Assembly: GCA_013151975.1 (NCBI GenBank)
Contig: JAADHG010000083.1
Location: 1-17,405, forward strand
Direction of reading: 5' to 3'
Origin: Chlorobiota bacterium
GTDB taxonomy: Bacteria > Bacteroidota > Bacteroidia > Flavobacteriales > Flavobacteriaceae
Length of the DNA: 17,405 bases
Numbering within the stretch: position 1 is the stretch's first letter; each line of letters opens with the position of its first letter. A program made the translations under genes and the position numbers. The notes beneath the pieces were generated by a model. The model made no database searches and was not told the DNA's origin. It saw only the letters and a program-made list of their open reading frames with translations. Positions 14,970-17,405 of this stretch are shown here, one piece after another.

Positions 14970-15989
14970 ATGCAAAGTACAAGAACATTATCAGACCGGT
15001 TTTTTCTAGTTATTAAAGGACTAGGTATGGGAGCTGCTAATAAAGTCCCTGGTGTTTCTGGTGGTGTTGTTGCCTTTGTTGCAGGGTTTTATGAAGAGTT
15101 TATTTATTCATTACAAAAAATAAATAGTAAAGCCTTTAAACTACTTATAAATGGACGCTTTAAAAGTTTTTATCGCTATGTAAATGGACGCTTTTTAGGC
15201 TTACTTTTTTCTGGAATGATTATCAGCTATTTTAGTGTCTCAAAAATTCTAGATTACCTTATTGTAAATTATGAACTTTATGTATGGAGTGTATTTTTTG
15301 GGATGATAGTTGGCTCCATCTATTATATAAATAAAGATTTTAAAGACTGGAATACAAAAACAATTATAGGGTTATGTGTAGGTATAATTATTGGTTGTGG
15401 CATTAGTTTTTTAGATCCTGCAAAAGAAAATGATAACCTTTGGTTTGTCTTTTTCTGTGGAATTATTAGTGTTTCCGGAATGACATTACCAGGGCTTTCA
15501 GGCTCATTCATACTCATTTTATTAGGCAATTATGTACTGCTGTTGGTTGATTCTGTAAATGCATTATATGATACTATTTTAAATATTGTTAAAGGCGATT
15601 TTAGTTTTACCAGCGATCCAGCTAGAATAAGAATGCTTAAAGTACTTGGTGTGTTTACTTTAGGCTCACTTACAGGTTTAATAACCCTTTCGCATATTTT
15701 AAGTTATGTGCTAAAACACTATAAAAGTGTTACGCTATCAATATTAATGGGTTTTATAATCGGCTCTCTTGGTGTAGTATGGCCTTGGAAAGAAACCTTA
15801 TATAAAATTACCGATGAGGGTTCTTTTTTGTTAGATTCAGCTGGAAAAAAGGTTATAGAAAACTACAGCCGGTTTTTACCTGAACTTAATTCAGAAACGT
15901 ATATTGCTATTGTATATATTATTGTTGGTATTTTAATTATACTTGCTTTAGAATGGTATGGACAAAAAACAAGAAAAATAAATGTCTAA
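14970..15989 (+). CDS. DUF368 membrane protein, PopT-type polyprenyl-phosphate translocase (copy 2)
   Basis: A 339-residue paralogue of the preceding gene, with the same architecture: KGLGMGAANKVPGVSGGVVA near the N-terminus (PGVSGG from residue 27), LPGLSGSFILILLGNY in the second half (PGLSGS from residue 174), again 147 residues apart, and VWPWKE before the last helix. It is longer mainly by an insertion after the second motif (about residues 190-215, SVNALYDTILNIVKGDFSFT) and by more sequence before the last helix. The ATG at 14970 is chosen over the TTG at 14964; the gap from copy 1 is 6 bases, and its stop overlaps aroE by 8 bases, so translation is probably coupled. The two copies are clearly related but well diverged, so this is an old duplication. 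They may work as a pair or serve different lipid carriers or conditions (inference). Confidence 0.88.
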   Translation: MQSTRTLSDRFFLVIKGLGMGAANKVPGVSGGVVAFVAGFYEEFIYSLQKINSKAFKLLINGRFKSFYRYVNGRFLGLLFSGMIISYFSVSKILDYLIVNYELYVWSVFFGMIVGSIYYINKDFKDWNTKTIIGLCVGIIIGCGISFLDPAKENDNLWFVFFCGIISVSGMTLPGLSGSFILILLGNYVLLLVDSVNALYDTILNIVKGDFSFTSDPARIRMLKVLGVFTLGSLTGLITLSHILSYVLKHYKSVTLSILMGFIIGSLGVVWPWKETLYKITDEGSFLLDSAGKKVIENYSRFLPELNSETYIAIVYIIVGILIILALEWYGQKTRKINV

Positions 15990-16719
15990 TTTCGGACTCA
16001 TAGGAAAACATATAGATTACTCTTTTTCAAAATCATATTTTACTAAAAAGTTTGAAAATGAAGGACTATCACATTCGTATCAAAATTTTGATATCAACAC
16101 TATTGAAGAGTTTCCAAAAATCATCAAATCAATTTCAAATTTAAAGGGTTTAAATGTTACCATACCTTATAAAGAAGTCATCATGCCTTTTTTAGATAAA
16201 CTAGATGAAACAGCCAACATTATTGGTGCCGTAAATACTATTAAACTTACTAAAAAAGGAAAACTCATAGGGTATAATACCGATTATTATGGCTTTAAGA
16301 AATCTATCATTCCCTACTTAAAACCAAACCATAAAAAAGCACTTATTTTGGGTACAGGTGGCGCTTCGAAAGCTATAGCCTATGCACTAAAACAATTAGG
16401 CATTACATATAGTTACGTCTCTAGAGCAACTACTAATGTAGCAAATTATACTTACGATACACTTTCAGAAGCTATTATTAAAGAGCATCAAATCATTATT
16501 AATTGCACACCATTGGGCACACATCCAAATGTAAATGATTACCCAAAAATTCCTTATGGTGCCATTTCAAAAACGCATATATTATTCGACTTAATTTACA
16601 ACCCACAAGAAACCAAATTTTTATCTATTGGTAAGCAAAAAGGAGCTACAATTTGTAATGGTCTCAACATGTTAGAACTACAAGCAGAGAAAGCTTGGGA
16701 AATTTGGAGTCACGCTTAA
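15982..16719 (+). CDS. aroE: Shikimate dehydrogenase
   Basis: Reduces 3-dehydroshikimate to shikimate with NADPH, step four of aromatic amino acid and chorismate synthesis, in the cytoplasm. At 245 residues it is slightly shorter than the usual ~270. Substrate-site residues: S14 and S16 in YSFSKSYF, the catalytic K64 in NVTIPYKE, N85 in GAVNTI, and D101 in GYNTDYYGF. The Rossmann NADP loop is GTGGAS at 124-129 (ILGTGGASKAIAYAL), followed by INCTPLGTHP and the closing NGLNMLELQAEKAWEIW. The usual HSxSPxxHN start motif is altered to YSFSKSYF. The start ATG lies inside the end of the second popT gene (8-base overlap), so it is likely co-translated with it. Identification is firm. Confidence 0.95.
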   Translation: MSNFGLIGKHIDYSFSKSYFTKKFENEGLSHSYQNFDINTIEEFPKIIKSISNLKGLNVTIPYKEVIMPFLDKLDETANIIGAVNTIKLTKKGKLIGYNTDYYGFKKSIIPYLKPNHKKALILGTGGASKAIAYALKQLGITYSYVSRATTNVANYTYDTLSEAIIKEHQIIINCTPLGTHPNVNDYPKIPYGAISKTHILFDLIYNPQETKFLSIGKQKGATICNGLNMLELQAEKAWEIWSHA

Positions 16720-16744
16720 AAGGCTTTAAAATAGAGCTCAAGTT

Positions 16745-16775
16745 TTTGTATTTCTCTTGGTTAATAGTATCTTTA
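16745..16775 (+). promoter_or_regulatory. Possible -33/-7 promoter for the DUF349 gene
   Basis: TTTG at 16745-16748 and TATCTTTA at 16768-16775 are 19 bases apart, a normal spacing for Bacteroidota promoters; the -7 box deviates from TAnnTTTG only in its last base. It would give a leader of about 30 bases before the ATG at 16814, and lies in the 94-base gap after aroE. Confidence 0.38.
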
Positions 16776-16813
16776 ACCATTGAAGAAATTGACGAACCTA
16801 AACATTGAAAGAC

Positions 16814-17405
16814 ATGTCTGAGAAAGATAACCTGCAAGAAGCAGATGGAACTAAAGAAGAAATTACGCCTCAAAACAAAGAAATAACCGTAGAGATTGAA
16901 ACCGAATCTACACCAGAGGAATCCACTGAAAGCAAACCCGAAACTGAAGAGACAGAAGTAGTTGAAAATACTGAAGCTACTCTCGATGAAATTGCACCTC
17001 AAAACGAAGAAGTAACCGAAGAAACTGAAGCTACTCCAGAGGAATCCACTGAAAGCAAATCCAAAGTTGAAGAAACAGAAGTAGTTGAAAATACTGAAGC
17101 TGTGCTCGTTGAAATTGACGCTTCTAACGCTGAAGATGCTGAAGATGAACACAACAGCAAACGCCATGAGATAGAAGAGAAAGATTATCATGCTATGCCG
17201 CTTGCAGAGTTGGTTGATGAATTGGAGAAATTATTGAAAAATGAAAAAATTCAGACTATTAAATCTCATTTTGAAACTATTAAGACTGAATTTAACGCAA
17301 AATTTAGTACGCTTATTGAAGAAAAGAAAGAAGAGTTTCTAGCTACAGGTGGCAACGCTATTGATTTCCACTTTAAAAGCACAGAAAAAACACGTTTCAA
17401 TGATG
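16814..17405 (+). CDS. DUF349-domain protein, N-terminal part (runs off window end)
   Basis: The frame from the ATG at 16814 is open through 197 codons to the window edge. Residues 1 to ~115 are a highly acidic, disordered-looking region rich in Glu, Thr and Val, made mostly of two tandem units (16859-16987 and 16988-17110). From about residue 120 the sequence becomes helical and charged (LAELVDELEKLLKNEKIQ, then FNAKFSTLIEEKKEEFLA), which matches the beginning of the large DUF349 proteins of flavobacteria; at the window edge it reads STEKTRFND. DUF349 is a helical repeat domain of poorly defined role; I do not assign a function. It is placed after aroE with a 94-base gap and a plausible promoter of its own. 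The DUF349 repeats proper lie mostly beyond the window, so the call rests on the short helical part and on gene order. Confidence 0.75.
   Translation, partial: MSEKDNLQEADGTKEEITPQNKEITVEIETESTPEESTESKPETEETEVVENTEATLDEIAPQNEEVTEETEATPEESTESKSKVEETEVVENTEAVLVEIDASNAEDAEDEHNSKRHEIEEKDYHAMPLAELVDELEKLLKNEKIQTIKSHFETIKTEFNAKFSTLIEEKKEEFLATGGNAIDFHFKSTEKTRFND
16859..17110 (+). repeat. Two-copy in-frame tandem repeat in the acidic N-terminus of the DUF349 gene
   Basis: Unit 1 (129 bases, 43 codons) and unit 2 (123 bases, 41 codons) encode the same acidic phrase, containing PQN, TPEESTESK and ETEVVENTEA. Stretches 16952-16978 and 17075-17101 are identical over 27 bases at an offset of 123, and another match spans 16913-16936 with 17036-17059. 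A vestige of a third unit starts at 17111 (EID). The two-codon length difference lies after PQN. The high identity at DNA level indicates a recent duplication. Confidence 0.85.

Noticed and set aside
16664..17191. A 175-codon open frame on the minus strand with Phe/Ser-rich repetitive sequence
   Set aside because: It is the antisense shadow of the acidic Glu-rich repeat of the DUF349 gene (GAA read backwards gives TTC, Phe) and also covers the end of aroE; it has no independent support.
1..17405. tRNA genes, CRISPR arrays, transposases, phage or defence genes
   Set aside because: I looked on both strands; there are no regularly spaced repeats, cloverleaf-like segments in the gaps, or proteins of these classes. 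The region is mostly core genome.

Overview
The window looks like chromosomal DNA from a marine-type member of the Flavobacteriaceae (Bacteroidota). The signs are low GC, A-rich gene leaders with few Shine-Dalgarno sequences, TAnnTTTG-like -7 promoter boxes, characteristic flavobacterial intergenic palindromes, and an order of conserved genes (rel, fur-type regulator, purA, OstA-like, aminotransferase, TPR, DUF368 pair, aroE, DUF349) that I recognise from this family. The genus cannot be fixed from what is visible. Every supported gene lies on the + strand, and there is no gene-free stretch longer than about 200 bases. I see no tRNA, rRNA, CRISPR array, insertion sequence or phage gene.

Layout. 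Bases 1-3473 hold the 3' part of a SpoU/TrmH-type RNA 2'-O-methyltransferase, a Ste24-type M48 membrane protease and a YfcC/DcuC-family transporter. The gap between the first two is almost entirely one REP-like inverted repeat. The transporter is followed after 11 bases by an ArgE-like M20 deacylase, which suggests an uptake-plus-hydrolysis pair for N-acylated, perhaps basic, amino acids. A small unrecognised secreted protein (4760-5200) then sits between core genes, in an AT-rich setting with hairpins and short inverted flanks. Next come a bifunctional ppGpp synthetase/hydrolase (rel), a Fur-family regulator lacking the first CxxC of the usual zinc site, and adenylosuccinate synthase (purA): a stringent-response, metal or redox, and purine block.

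A second, different palindromic element (9295-9384) separates purA from an envelope-related block. This block contains an OstA/LptA-like periplasmic protein, a class III aminotransferase whose start is ambiguous and overlaps the OstA gene, a TPR protein, two tandem DUF368/PopT polyprenyl-phosphate translocase paralogues, and aroE, which overlaps the second popT by 8 bases. The window ends inside a DUF349 protein with an acidic, internally duplicated N-terminus.

How the genes may work together: OstA-like (LPS transport) and the PopT pair (undecaprenyl-phosphate recycling) both serve envelope polymer export. rel and purA both touch the guanine/adenine nucleotide pool. Most of the window is ordinary core genome. 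The parts most worth a second look are the two palindromic element families, the start of the aminotransferase (a possible ATT start overlapping the upstream stop), the tandem PopT pair, the isolated secreted protein with its leader hairpins, and the Fur-like regulator with an altered zinc site.
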